From contig JAJZRD010000139.1 of NCBI GenBank assembly GCA_021845945.1, forward strand, positions 1 to 9,762: 9,762 nucleotides of DNA, read 5' to 3'. Origin of the DNA: Chloroflexota bacterium. GTDB taxonomy: Bacteria; Chloroflexota; UBA6077. The notes under the pieces were generated by a model. It saw nothing but the letters and a program-made list of their open reading frames with translations, was not told the DNA's origin and ran no database searches. Below are positions 1 to 7,243 of this stretch, in pieces; the first letter of the stretch is position 1, and each line of letters begins with the position of its first letter. The position numbers were made by a program, and so were the translations under genes.

Positions 1-139
1 GTCGTCGCGCCTTTCTTCACTGATCGCGCTGTGTGAGCAGATCACGGATCCGCAAACCCCTTTCACGGCGAGGGCCGCCGATCGATCTGAAGGTGCCGGA
101 GTCCGTGGTCCCCTCGGAGACAGCTCCCAGTAGAAGTTG

Positions 140-165
140 CCTGCGCCCAGGGTGTCCTGCGCCCA
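140..165. repeat. 10-bp direct repeat ahead of the solute-binding protein gene
   Basis: The decamer CCTGCGCCCA occurs at 140-149 and again, identically, at 156-165, so the copies are 16 bp apart start to start. The second copy ends 25 bp before the Shine-Dalgarno sequence of the solute-binding protein gene. Spaced direct repeats in such a position can be a regulator binding site, but in G+C-rich DNA a chance repeat is quite possible. No known operator is recognised. Confidence 0.3.
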
Positions 166-190
166 CCGCAACAGGGAAGAAACGTTTTGG

Positions 191-197
191 GGAGGAG
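191..197 (+). promoter_or_regulatory. Shine-Dalgarno site that fixes the GTG start at 202
   Basis: GGAGGAG at 191-197 sits 4 nt (6 nt counted from the GGAGG core) before GTG 202-204. An in-frame TTG at 187 lies upstream of and partly next to this motif, so it cannot use it. The GTG is therefore the better start and removes five residues from the longest possible reading frame. Confidence 0.75.
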
Positions 198-201
198 AAC
201 C

Positions 202-1869
202 GTGGAACGTCCCGAGACCGAGCGGAAGCTTCAGGATCTGGCGGAGCGGTTCCGCGCCGCCAGGCTGAGCCGTCGCGAGTTGATTCAGGGAGCCGGACTT
301 CTAGTGGGGGGATCGGCGCTGGCCTCCTTTCTTGCGGCCTGCGGTGCTCCCGCCGAAACGCCGGCGAAAGCCGCCGCCCCTCAGCCCACGGCGGCGGTGG
401 CCAAAGACCAGCCGAAGAAGGGTGGAATCCTGAAAGCCGCCATTATGGCCGAGCTTCCTTCCGTGGACCCCGTTTACACCACCGCTACCCTGGCCAGAAA
501 CATCTCCGCTCACATGCTGGAGGGCCTCTTCGGCCGAGACAAGCGATTCGCTCCCAAGCCGGATCTGGCGGCGGGGTACGAGGCGAGCCAGGACGCCAAG
601 ACGTTCACCATTTCCCTGCGCAAGGGCGTTGCCTTCCACAACGGCAAAGAGATGACCTCCGCGGACGTGGTCGCCTCCATGAAGCGATGGATGGCCGCCG
701 GTACCCGCGGTAAGACCATCGGCGCCCGTCTCGACAGCATCGAGGCCAAGGGCAGCGACGCCGTTGTGTTCAAGTTCAAACAGCCCACCGGCCAGCTGCT
801 TTTCTTCCTGGCGCACCCGGAGGCCTACATAGTTCCGGAGGAGGTCGCCAACGAGGCGGGCAAGGACCAGCTAAAGCGGTACGTCGGCACCGGCCCGTTC
901 CAGTTCGTCGAGAAGGTGCCCGACCGCTACTTGAGGATGAAGCGGTTCGAGAGCTACGCCGGCCGCACCGAAGATCCCGATGGCTGGGTTGGCCGAAAGA
1001 CTGCCTACCTTGAGCAAATTGATTTCATTCCGGTCCCGGAGGACTCGGTTCGAGCCGATGGTGTCGGGACGGGCGAGTACCATTTCGGCGAGCAGTTGAC
1101 CCCCGATGTCTACCCCAACCTGAAGGCGAATCCCCAAGTGGAACCGGTCATTGCCAAGCCGTACCAGTTCAACGTTGTCCATTTCAACAAGAAGCAGGGG
1201 ATGTTCACCGACGTTCGGATGCGGAAGGCGATCCGCGCTGCCCTGGACATGACGGCTCCATGGAAGGCCGCCTGGGGCAATGAAATGTTCTATCGGATGT
1301 CACCCAGCATGGGAGCGCCCGAGACCGTCTGGTATACGGAGGTGGCCAAGGAGTCCTACAACAACCCCAAGCCCGACGAGGCCAGGGCATTGCTGAAGGA
1401 TGCCGGCTACAGCGGCACCCCGGTCCGCTGGCTCACGACCAAGGAGTACGCCTACAACTACACCTCCACCACCGTCATGAAGCAGGAGTTGGAGCCGTTC
1501 GGCGTGCCGGTGGACATGCAGCTCACCGACTGGGCAACGCTGCTCAGCCGCCGCGCCAAGCCCGAGTTGTGGGATATCTTCATCACCGGCCACGACGCCT
1601 ACGTCCACCCTCTGATTCAACCCTTTATGGCCGCCTCATGGCCCGGGTGGTGGGAGAGCAAGGAGAAGGACCGGCTGTTCGACGCCATCTTCGCCGAGTC
1701 CGACGAGAAAAAGTCTTACGCGCTGATCGAGGATCTAGAGAGGCTGGTTGCCACGGAGTGTCCCTACGCAAGGATCGGCGAGTACTTCATCCTTCGCGGC
1801 ACCCGCAAGGACCTCAAGGGCTTCCTGCCTCTCGCCGACTTCGTTTTCTGGAACTGCTGGCTTGCCTAA
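202..1869 (+). CDS. ABC transporter solute-binding lipoprotein, family 5 (peptide/nickel type), Tat-exported
   Basis: This 555-residue protein is the extracytoplasmic ligand receptor of a peptide/nickel-type ABC importer. Residues 22-46 form a Tat-like signal, LSRRELIQGAG followed by a hydrophobic stretch, and end in the lipobox LAAC with Cys47 as the predicted lipidated residue. An Ala/Pro-rich linker (about 48-71) joins it to the family 5 fold, which starts at KKGG (72-75) and carries the usual LRKGVAFHNGKEMTSADVV-type segment near 139-157. The C-terminus VFWNCW is also typical of the family. Length matches full-length relatives. It is the first gene of an operon with two permeases at 1971 and 2908. 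Ligand specificity cannot be read from the sequence: oligopeptides, glutathione, opines, sugars and nickel are all bound by this family. The start is GTG, chosen from the strong ribosome binding site at 191-197. The Tat motif has Glu rather than Phe/Leu directly after the twin arginines, followed by Leu-Ile. Confidence 0.95.
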   Translation: MERPETERKLQDLAERFRAARLSRRELIQGAGLLVGGSALASFLAACGAPAETPAKAAAPQPTAAVAKDQPKKGGILKAAIMAELPSVDPVYTTATLARNISAHMLEGLFGRDKRFAPKPDLAAGYEASQDAKTFTISLRKGVAFHNGKEMTSADVVASMKRWMAAGTRGKTIGARLDSIEAKGSDAVVFKFKQPTGQLLFFLAHPEAYIVPEEVANEAGKDQLKRYVGTGPFQFVEKVPDRYLRMKRFESYAGRTEDPDGWVGRKTAYLEQIDFIPVPEDSVRADGVGTGEYHFGEQLTPDVYPNLKANPQVEPVIAKPYQFNVVHFNKKQGMFTDVRMRKAIRAALDMTAPWKAAWGNEMFYRMSPSMGAPETVWYTEVAKESYNNPKPDEARALLKDAGYSGTPVRWLTTKEYAYNYTSTTVMKQELEPFGVPVDMQLTDWATLLSRRAKPELWDIFITGHDAYVHPLIQPFMAASWPGWWESKEKDRLFDAIFAESDEKKSYALIEDLERLVATECPYARIGEYFILRGTRKDLKGFLPLADFVFWNCWLA

Positions 1870-1873
1870 ACGA

Positions 1874-1941
1874 GTGCAGAGTCCTGTGTCCTGAGTGCTG
1901 AGTGCTGAGTCCTGAGATGGGCATCCGGCAGGACACAGGAC
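1874..1941. repeat. Heptamer tandem repeat and 13-bp inverted repeat in the operon spacer
   Basis: Six consecutive 7-bp units run from 1874 to 1915: GTGCAGA, GTCCTGT, GTCCTGA, GTGCTGA, GTGCTGA, GTCCTGA (consensus GTSCTGA). Units 2 and 3 also make the left arm of a perfect 13-bp inverted repeat, GTCCTGTGTCCTG at 1881-1893 against its complement at 1929-1941, with a 35-nt loop. The element fills most of the 101-bp gap between the binding-protein and first permease genes, leaving 29 bp for the next ribosome binding site. In RNA it could form a stem-loop that protects the upstream message or reduces downstream expression; there is no T-run, so it is not a standard terminator. Heptameric short tandem repeats of this general kind are known in cyanobacteria; relation to them is unproven. 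Confidence 0.8.
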
Positions 1942-1970
1942 CGCCAGAGCCTTCTGACGGGTGATACTCT

Positions 1971-2915
1971 ATGCTGGCCTACATCGTTCGGCGGATACTG
2001 CTGGCGATACCGGTGATGCTCGTGGTAGCAATTGGGGTTTTCCTGCTGCTGTACCTGACGCCGGGAGACCCGGTGACCATCATTCTGGGGCCCGACGCCA
2101 CCCCCCAGCGGATCGCCGAGCTTCGCCAGCAGCTGGGGCTGGACCAGCCCGCGCCGGTCCAGATGCTGAACTGGTTCGGCCGGTTGATGCGAGGCGATCT
2201 GGGGAATTCCATCTTCCTCAACAGGCCCGTCACGCAGACTATCCTGGAGCGGGCTGAGCCCACCATCCTGCTGACCCTGCTCGCCACCCTGTTCGCGATC
2301 CTCTTGGGGCTCCCCATCGGCATTGTCTCAGCGACCCGGCCCGGTAGTTGGATGGACATCGGTGCCATGCTGGTCGCGCTGGGCGGCATCTCGATGCCCT
2401 CCTTCTGGGTGGGGCTGAACCTGATCTTCGTTTTCGCGGTCGTACTGGGGGTGTTGCCGGTCGCCGGCTACGAGCCCTTGAGCAAGGGACTCTGGGAGAA
2501 CCTGCGCTACCTGATCCTGCCGGCCGTAACCCTGGGCTTCGCCCAGGCTGCTTTGCTGGCCCGCATGTCCCGCTCCCTGATGCTGGAGGTGCTGCGGGAG
2601 GACTACGTCCGGACGGCCCGATCCAAGGGGTTGCGCGAGCGAAGAGTGGTGCTGTACCACGCCCTGCGCAACGCCATGGTGCCGCTGATCACCGTTATGG
2701 GGCTGACCTTTGCCATCCTGATGGGGGGCGCGGTGATCACCGAGCAGGTGTTCAACATCCCTGGGGTGGGGCGGCTGCTGGTTCAATCGGTGCTGCGGCG
2801 CGATTACCCGGTGGTGCAGGGCATCGTGATGGTGATAGCAGCCAACTACGTCTTCATCAACCTGGTCGTAGACGTCCTGTACGGGGTGTTCGACCCGCGG
2901 GTGCGCCATGGCTAA
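1971..2915 (+). CDS. ABC transporter permease, DppB/OppB type
   Basis: This 314-residue integral membrane protein is one half of the channel of a peptide/nickel-type importer. It opens with the family's N-terminal segment YIVRRILLAIPVMLVV, and contains LTPGDPV (29-35), the GDLGNS motif (75-80) and about six membrane spans (roughly 9-30, 99-120, 130-162, 178-198, 236-258, 281-305). The EAA-type cytoplasmic loop that docks on the ATPase lies at about 211-239 (DYVRTARSKGL, then HALRNAMVPL). The ending LYGVFDPRVRHG is typical. Start ATG 1971 follows a modest GGTGA at 1960-1964 with 6-nt spacing. Its last codons overlap the start of the second permease by 8 bp (ATGGCTAA), implying translational coupling. 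Family assignment is firm; substrate is unknown. Confidence 0.96.
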   Translation: MLAYIVRRILLAIPVMLVVAIGVFLLLYLTPGDPVTIILGPDATPQRIAELRQQLGLDQPAPVQMLNWFGRLMRGDLGNSIFLNRPVTQTILERAEPTILLTLLATLFAILLGLPIGIVSATRPGSWMDIGAMLVALGGISMPSFWVGLNLIFVFAVVLGVLPVAGYEPLSKGLWENLRYLILPAVTLGFAQAALLARMSRSLMLEVLREDYVRTARSKGLRERRVVLYHALRNAMVPLITVMGLTFAILMGGAVITEQVFNIPGVGRLLVQSVLRRDYPVVQGIVMVIAANYVFINLVVDVLYGVFDPRVRHG

Positions 2916-3801
2916 GGCAGAGGCGGTTGTCCAGCCGATTGGGCTGTGGGCGATGAGCCCCCGTCGGGGGCGGCCCTGGCACGTTACCCTGCGACGGAAC
3001 AAGAGGATGGTGATCGGCGGGGTGTTGCTGCTGTTTGTTCTGCTGGCGGGCGTCCTGGCTCCATGGCTCGCTGCCCAGGATCCGAACACGGTGCGCCCGG
3101 AGATCCGTCTGGCGGTTCCCAGCGGCAGCCACTACTTTGGTACCGACAACATGGGGCGAGACCTGTACAGCCGAACCGTTCACGGGGCCAGGACCTCGCT
3201 GGAGGTGGGTGGATTTGTGGCGCTTCTGGCCGCACTGGCTGGCACTCTGTGCGGGTTGTTGAGTGGCTACTACCGCCGGGTGGACCTGCTGCTGATGCGG
3301 ATCATGGACGGCATGATGGCCTTCCCGGGCATCGTGCTGGCGGTGGGGATCATGGCCGCCCTTGGGCCGCACGTGGCGAACGTCATAGTTGCCCTGAGCG
3401 TGGTCCAGACCCCGCGGGTGGTGCGGGTGGTGCGCAGCGTGGCGATGAGCATCCGCCACATGCAGTATGTGGAGGCCGCCCAATCGGTGGGGGGCAGCGA
3501 CACTCGCATCCTGCTGCGCCACATCTTGCCCAACTGCATATCCCCATTGATCGTCCAGGCCACCTTCATCTTTGGGGAGGCCGTGCTGGGCGAGGCCTCC
3601 CTATCTTTTCTGGGGGTTGGAGCCCCGCCCGAGGTTGCCAGTTGGGGGACTATCCTGGGCGAGGCCCGCGTCTACATCCGCAACGCCCCCTGGATGATGT
3701 TCCTCCCCGGTTCTGCGTTGACCCTCACCGTGTTGGCGCTCAACCTGGTGGGTGACGGCATTCGCGACTGGCTGGACCCACGGTTGCGGCGATCGACATA
3801 A
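2908..3801 (+). CDS. ABC transporter permease, DppC/OppC type
   Basis: This 297-residue protein is the second membrane subunit and would pair with the permease encoded just upstream. Recognisable features are the N-terminal transmembrane span (about 35-55), the HYFGTDNMGRDLYSR signature (75-89), RIMDGMMAFPGI (131-142), the EAA loop YVEAAQSVGGSDTRILLRHILPN (187-209), GEASLSFLGVGAPP (228-241) and the terminal GDGIRDWLDPR (282-292). Length is normal for the family. The ATG overlaps the stop of the preceding gene by 8 bp and has no strong ribosome binding site, so reinitiation or coupling is likely. The operon normally continues with two ATPase genes (DppD/DppF type); here a convergent gene follows 97 bp later, so the energising subunits must be encoded elsewhere, or upstream of the window. 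Confidence 0.96.
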   Translation: MAKAEAVVQPIGLWAMSPRRGRPWHVTLRRNKRMVIGGVLLLFVLLAGVLAPWLAAQDPNTVRPEIRLAVPSGSHYFGTDNMGRDLYSRTVHGARTSLEVGGFVALLAALAGTLCGLLSGYYRRVDLLLMRIMDGMMAFPGIVLAVGIMAALGPHVANVIVALSVVQTPRVVRVVRSVAMSIRHMQYVEAAQSVGGSDTRILLRHILPNCISPLIVQATFIFGEAVLGEASLSFLGVGAPPEVASWGTILGEARVYIRNAPWMMFLPGSALTLTVLALNLVGDGIRDWLDPRLRRST

Positions 3802-3825
3802 CGCGCCAGCAGCCTCTGGCACGCG
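3802..3825 (+). terminator. Possible imperfect hairpin after the importer operon
   Basis: Directly after the permease stop codon, CGCGCCAG (3802-3809) can pair with CTGGCACGCG (3816-3825) if two bases are bulged out, leaving a 6-nt loop. No T-run follows, so if it ends transcription it is not a standard intrinsic terminator. The rest of the 97-bp convergent spacer (to 3898) is G+C rich, includes the palindrome CCGGCGCCGG at 3842-3851, and holds no recognisable gene. Confidence 0.25.
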
Positions 3826-3898
3826 AGGGGCTCGTGATCCACCGGCGCCGGGGGCGGCACCGGCAGCATCTGCTCCGGAATGGGTGGGGGCCGGGCGG

Positions 3899-6800
3899 CT
3901 ATTCCGTCCTCATGAACACCGGCGGTATCGGTTCTGGTGTATCCCCCTCGCCATGTCCCGGCTGCGACTGATCGGGTGACCCCTCTTCCTCGCGCTTTCG
4001 CTTCCCAAAGCGGGCACTCACCCACCCCTGGAAGTCGTCCATCACCGTGTATCCGGCGGGCACCACCACCAGAGTCAGCAGCGTCGAGGTGAGAAGCCCT
4101 CCGATGACGACGACCGCCATGGGCGACCGGGTCTCCGCCCCTTCGCCCAGCTTCAAGGCCAGGGGGATCATGGCGAAGACCATGGCCGCCGTGGTCATGA
4201 GGATCGGCCGCAGGCGAGTAGGTCCTGCCTCCAGGATCGCCTCGGTTCGGGAGTAGCCCCGCTTCTGGAGGGTGTTGGTGTAGTCCACCAGCAGGATGGC
4301 GTTCTTGGCTACCAGGCCGGTGAGCATGATCAGCCCCACCATGGAGAACATGTTCAGGGTATCGTGGGTGATGGCCAGGGCGCCGATGGCTCCTACCGAT
4401 GCCACCGGCATGGAGCCCATGATCACCAGGGGGTAGACCAGGGAGTCGTAGAGGGCCACCATCAGCATGTAGATCAGCAGGACGGAGATGCCCAGCGCCT
4501 TCAGCAGGTCGGCGAAGGCGTCCTCCTGAAGCTCGGTGTCGCCCGCCATGACGATGGTGTAGCCCGCCGGCAGCGATAGCTTGTTGACGGCCTGCCGGAT
4601 CTCGGTGGTAACCTCGCCCAGCGGCCGGTCGGTCAGATTGGCCCCCAGCATGATCTGCCTGACCCGATCCTCCCGCTCGATCTCCGCCGGCCCTTCCACC
4701 GGCACCAGGCGGGCCACCTGGTTCAACCTCACCTCGACCCCCTGTGGGGTGGCGAGGGGGATGTCCGGTATGGAGGCGAGTTCCGACCGGCTGCCCGTCC
4801 GTGCGTAGAGGACCCGAATGTCCACCTTATCCTCGTTGTCCCGGCGAAGCTCGGTGGCCACCGTCCCCTCGAAGGCGGTGCGTAGCGCAGCCGCCACCTG
4901 GGCGGTGGTCAATCCCAGGTCAGACATTCGCTGCTGGTCGACCTGGATCCGCATCTCGGGCGCCCCCTCGGTGGCGCTGTTGGTCACGTCGATCACCCCG
5001 GGGGTCCGTCGCATGATCTCCTCCACCTGCCCGGCGATGCGGCTCAGAGTCTCCATTTCGGTGCCGCGGACCCGCAACAGGATCGGCTGCCCGGTGTAGC
5101 CGACGATGCTGGGGTAGTTGATCCGGGCGCGCATGCCCGGGATGGCGTCCCCGAGATGCCGGACATCCTCCGCCACCTGGAAGACGGTGCGAGAGCGCTG
5201 GGCCACCGGCTTGAGCCTCACGTAGATCCTGGCCGAGCGGTGCTGCGGCAGGCCGTACTGGCCGCCAATGCCGACGGTGGAGAGCAGAGACTCCATCTCC
5301 GGGATCCTGGCCATCCCCTCCTCAAGCTGTTGCAGCGCCTGGTTGGTGCCCAGGAGCGAGGTGCCGGGTGGCAGGTCGGCGACCACGCTGAACTCGCTCT
5401 GGTCCGAGGGGGTGATGAACTCGGTGCTCACCACTTTGAACCCCACCAGGGCGATTCCGGCGGAGAAGGCCAGGAGACCGACGAGGAGCACCAGCCACCG
5501 CAGCCGCAGGGCATGTCCGAGAAGCTGTCGGTACCGTTGGGTCAGCAGCTCGTAGCCGGTTTCCCAGCGCCGCCACAGGAAGGCCAGGGGAGATCGCTCC
5601 TCGGCGTCGACCGTCAGCCATCGGGATGCCAGCATCGGAGTGAGGGTGAAGGAGAATAGCAGAGAGAAGAGGGTGGCCACCACGATGGTGCCCCCGAACT
5701 CCCTGAAGAACTGGCCCACCATACCGGTCAGGAAGGCCACCGGCGTGTACACCACCACGTCCACCAGGGTGATGGCGACGGCCGCCGCCCCGATCTCTGC
5801 CCGGCCGTTGAAAGCGGCGCTCCAGGGGCTCTCTCCCTGCCTGATGTGGCGATAGATGTTCTCCAGCACCACGATGGAGTCGTCCACAAGGATCCCGATG
5901 GTGAGGGCCAGCCCCATCATGCTCATCATGTTGATGGAGAAGCCCATCGCCCACATGGCCGCCAGGGTGGCGACCAGGGAGGTGGGGATGGAGACCAGCA
6001 CGATCAGAGTGCTCCTCCAGGTGTGGAGGAACAACAGCAGCACCAGGGCGACGATGAAGACCGCGTCCCGCAGGTTGGTCTGAACGCTGTTCAGGGAGGC
6101 CCGCACGAACTCGGCGCTGTTCATCACCGTGACGATCTGCACCCCGGGCGGGAGGCTGGGAGCCAGTGCCTTGAGGGCCTTCTGGATCCCATCGGCCACG
6201 GCCACGGCGTTGGCCGTCTTCTGCTTGTTGACCAGGATGCCGACGCCCTCCTGTCCGTTGACACGGGAGATGAACTCCTGCTTCTTGAAGCCGTCCTCCA
6301 CCGAGGCCACGTCCTTCAGCCGGACGATGGCTTTGCCCGGGGTGGTGGCCACCACGAGGTTGGCCAGTTCATCCAGCTGCTGTACGAGGCCGTAGACCCG
6401 AAGACTGTACTCGTTGGTGCCCTCCTGGACGTAGCCGCTGGGTGCCGACAGATTGGCTGCAGCCAATGCAGAGGTCACCTGGGTCAGGGAGATGCCGCGG
6501 GCCTCCAGTCGCTGGCGGTCCACCGTCACCCGGATCTCGCGCTCGCGGCCACCCCGAATCTGCACCGAGGAGATGCCCTCCACGGCCTCCAGCCTGGGTC
6601 TCAGGGTGTCGTCGACCAGGGTGTAGAGGCCCTCGGGATTGCGATCCCAGTTGGTCCCCATGACCAGGATCGGGAAATCGGCGGGGTCCTCCTTCATGAT
6701 GCTGGGGTCTTTGACCCCGTCGGGCAGGGTGGAGCGAATCTGGTTGACCCGGCGCTCCACGTCCTGGATGGCGGCGTCGGGATCGGTGCCGTCCTTGAAC

Positions 6801-7081
6801 TGCATCAGGATGATGGAGTAGTTGTCGCCGGAGGTGGACATCAGGTTCTTGATGCTTGGAGATCCGGCAACGGCGTCCTCGATCGGCTTCGTGACCCGGG
6901 ACTCGACCTCGCGTGGACCGGCGCCGGGGTAGGTGACGTAGACGAAGACGTAAGGGAACTTGACGCTGGGCAGGAGGTCGACGCCCAGGGCGCCGTAGGC
7001 GACGATGCCTCCCAACATGATGGCCAGGACGGCCATGAGGATCAGCAGGGGGCGGCGTATGGATAGGCCCGTTAACCACAT
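3899..7081 (-). CDS. RND-family efflux transporter, HAE1/AcrB-like inner membrane pump
   Basis: A complete 1060-residue proton-driven exporter of the resistance-nodulation-division superfamily, probably moving hydrophobic or amphipathic compounds out of the membrane. The N-terminus MWLTGLSIRRPLL and first span are typical. Two large extracytoplasmic loops (about 35-335 and 550-860) separate two sets of six spans. The proton-relay residues known from AcrB are present: Asp400-Asp401 in GILVDDSIVVLENI and Lys926 in GLVAKNAILLVDY. The last 40 residues are a charged, Pro-rich cytoplasmic tail. ATG 7081 was chosen; an in-frame TTG at 7087 would add two residues and cannot be excluded, as no strong ribosome binding site separates them. 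No membrane-fusion protein or TolC-like gene adjoins it, which would fit a single-membrane cell or a pump working alone. A sigma70-like promoter lies about 85 bp upstream. Substrate is unknown; AcrB-like multidrug export is only the family expectation. Confidence 0.96.
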   Translation of the reverse strand: MWLTGLSIRRPLLILMAVLAIMLGGIVAYGALGVDLLPSVKFPYVFVYVTYPGAGPREVESRVTKPIEDAVAGSPSIKNLMSTSGDNYSIILMQFKDGTDPDAAIQDVERRVNQIRSTLPDGVKDPSIMKEDPADFPILVMGTNWDRNPEGLYTLVDDTLRPRLEAVEGISSVQIRGGREREIRVTVDRQRLEARGISLTQVTSALAAANLSAPSGYVQEGTNEYSLRVYGLVQQLDELANLVVATTPGKAIVRLKDVASVEDGFKKQEFISRVNGQEGVGILVNKQKTANAVAVADGIQKALKALAPSLPPGVQIVTVMNSAEFVRASLNSVQTNLRDAVFIVALVLLLFLHTWRSTLIVLVSIPTSLVATLAAMWAMGFSINMMSMMGLALTIGILVDDSIVVLENIYRHIRQGESPWSAAFNGRAEIGAAAVAITLVDVVVYTPVAFLTGMVGQFFREFGGTIVVATLFSLLFSFTLTPMLASRWLTVDAEERSPLAFLWRRWETGYELLTQRYRQLLGHALRLRWLVLLVGLLAFSAGIALVGFKVVSTEFITPSDQSEFSVVADLPPGTSLLGTNQALQQLEEGMARIPEMESLLSTVGIGGQYGLPQHRSARIYVRLKPVAQRSRTVFQVAEDVRHLGDAIPGMRARINYPSIVGYTGQPILLRVRGTEMETLSRIAGQVEEIMRRTPGVIDVTNSATEGAPEMRIQVDQQRMSDLGLTTAQVAAALRTAFEGTVATELRRDNEDKVDIRVLYARTGSRSELASIPDIPLATPQGVEVRLNQVARLVPVEGPAEIEREDRVRQIMLGANLTDRPLGEVTTEIRQAVNKLSLPAGYTIVMAGDTELQEDAFADLLKALGISVLLIYMLMVALYDSLVYPLVIMGSMPVASVGAIGALAITHDTLNMFSMVGLIMLTGLVAKNAILLVDYTNTLQKRGYSRTEAILEAGPTRLRPILMTTAAMVFAMIPLALKLGEGAETRSPMAVVVIGGLLTSTLLTLVVVPAGYTVMDDFQGWVSARFGKRKREEEGSPDQSQPGHGEGDTPEPIPPVFMRTE

Positions 7082-7164
7082 CGGCAAACCCCGTGGTGCG
7101 AACTATTGCGCGCTACTAAGTTCGACATACTCTAGCTGGCAGATGTTTCAAACGACAGAGGCCG

Positions 7165-7193
7165 ATTGTAGGGGAGATGGGAGTCCATCGCAA
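7165..7193 (-). promoter_or_regulatory. Sigma70-like promoter for the RND pump gene
   Basis: On the minus strand TTGCGA (plus coordinates 7188-7193; 4 of 6 consensus bases) is separated by exactly 17 bp from TACAAT (7165-7170; 5 of 6). Transcription would begin near 7158, giving an untranslated leader of about 77 nt before ATG 7081. This placement suggests the pump can be transcribed independently of the nucleotidyltransferase gene upstream on the same strand. Confidence 0.6.
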
Positions 7194-7207
7194 GTTGGCG
7201 AGGCAGC

Positions 7208-7243
7208 ATTTGGAGTGCGGCGCCTTGGCGCCGCACTCCAAAT
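7208..7243. repeat. 17-bp-stem palindrome with 2-nt loop, abutting a stop codon
   Basis: ATTTGGAGTGCGGCGCC (7208-7224) is perfectly complementary to 7227-7243, with TT between the arms. The last base of the nucleotidyltransferase stop codon (TGA, plus positions 7243-7245) is the first base of the stem on the minus strand. There is no T-run after the hairpin in either direction, so it is not a canonical terminator, though such a stable stem could stabilise the 3' end of the message or slow polymerase. Its form (long perfect arms, tiny loop, next to a gene end) resembles REP-type or similar dispersed intergenic palindromes. Confidence 0.85.

Larger units (their letters stand above)
1..201. other. 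Leader upstream of importer operon, no supported gene
   Basis: No gene could be supported here. Reading frame 1 is open from the window edge to a TGA at 34-36 and frame 2 from the edge to a TAG at 131-133, so either could be the tail of an upstream gene, but neither short peptide is recognisable. I see no convincing sigma70 promoter, riboswitch or T-box consensus. The only structured element is a 10-bp direct repeat at 140-149 and 156-165, listed separately. The operon promoter may lie here or further upstream, outside the window. Confidence 0.4.

Noticed and set aside
33..713. Long plus-strand frame overlapping the start of the solute-binding protein gene
   Set aside because: Its Arg/Gly/Ser-rich translation has no family features and it overlaps a clear family 5 binding protein in another frame; typical of shadow frames in G+C-rich DNA.
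3672..4025. Minus-strand frame that could extend the RND tail by frameshift (Pro-rich PPPIPEQMLPVPPPAP)
   Set aside because: The RND frame already ends in a normal charged Pro-rich tail with a TAG stop at 3899-3901; no conserved domain is lost, so there is no need to invoke a frameshift.
5846..7066. 406-codon plus-strand frame opposite the RND gene
   Set aside because: The translation is His/Gln/Asp/Gly-rich with no motifs and lies antisense to a complete conserved RND transporter; a G+C-driven shadow.
7096..7138. Possible operator-like palindrome in the RND leader (around CTAAGTTCGACATACTCTAG)
   Set aside because: On comparison with its reverse complement fewer than half of the positions match, so it is not a real inverted repeat.
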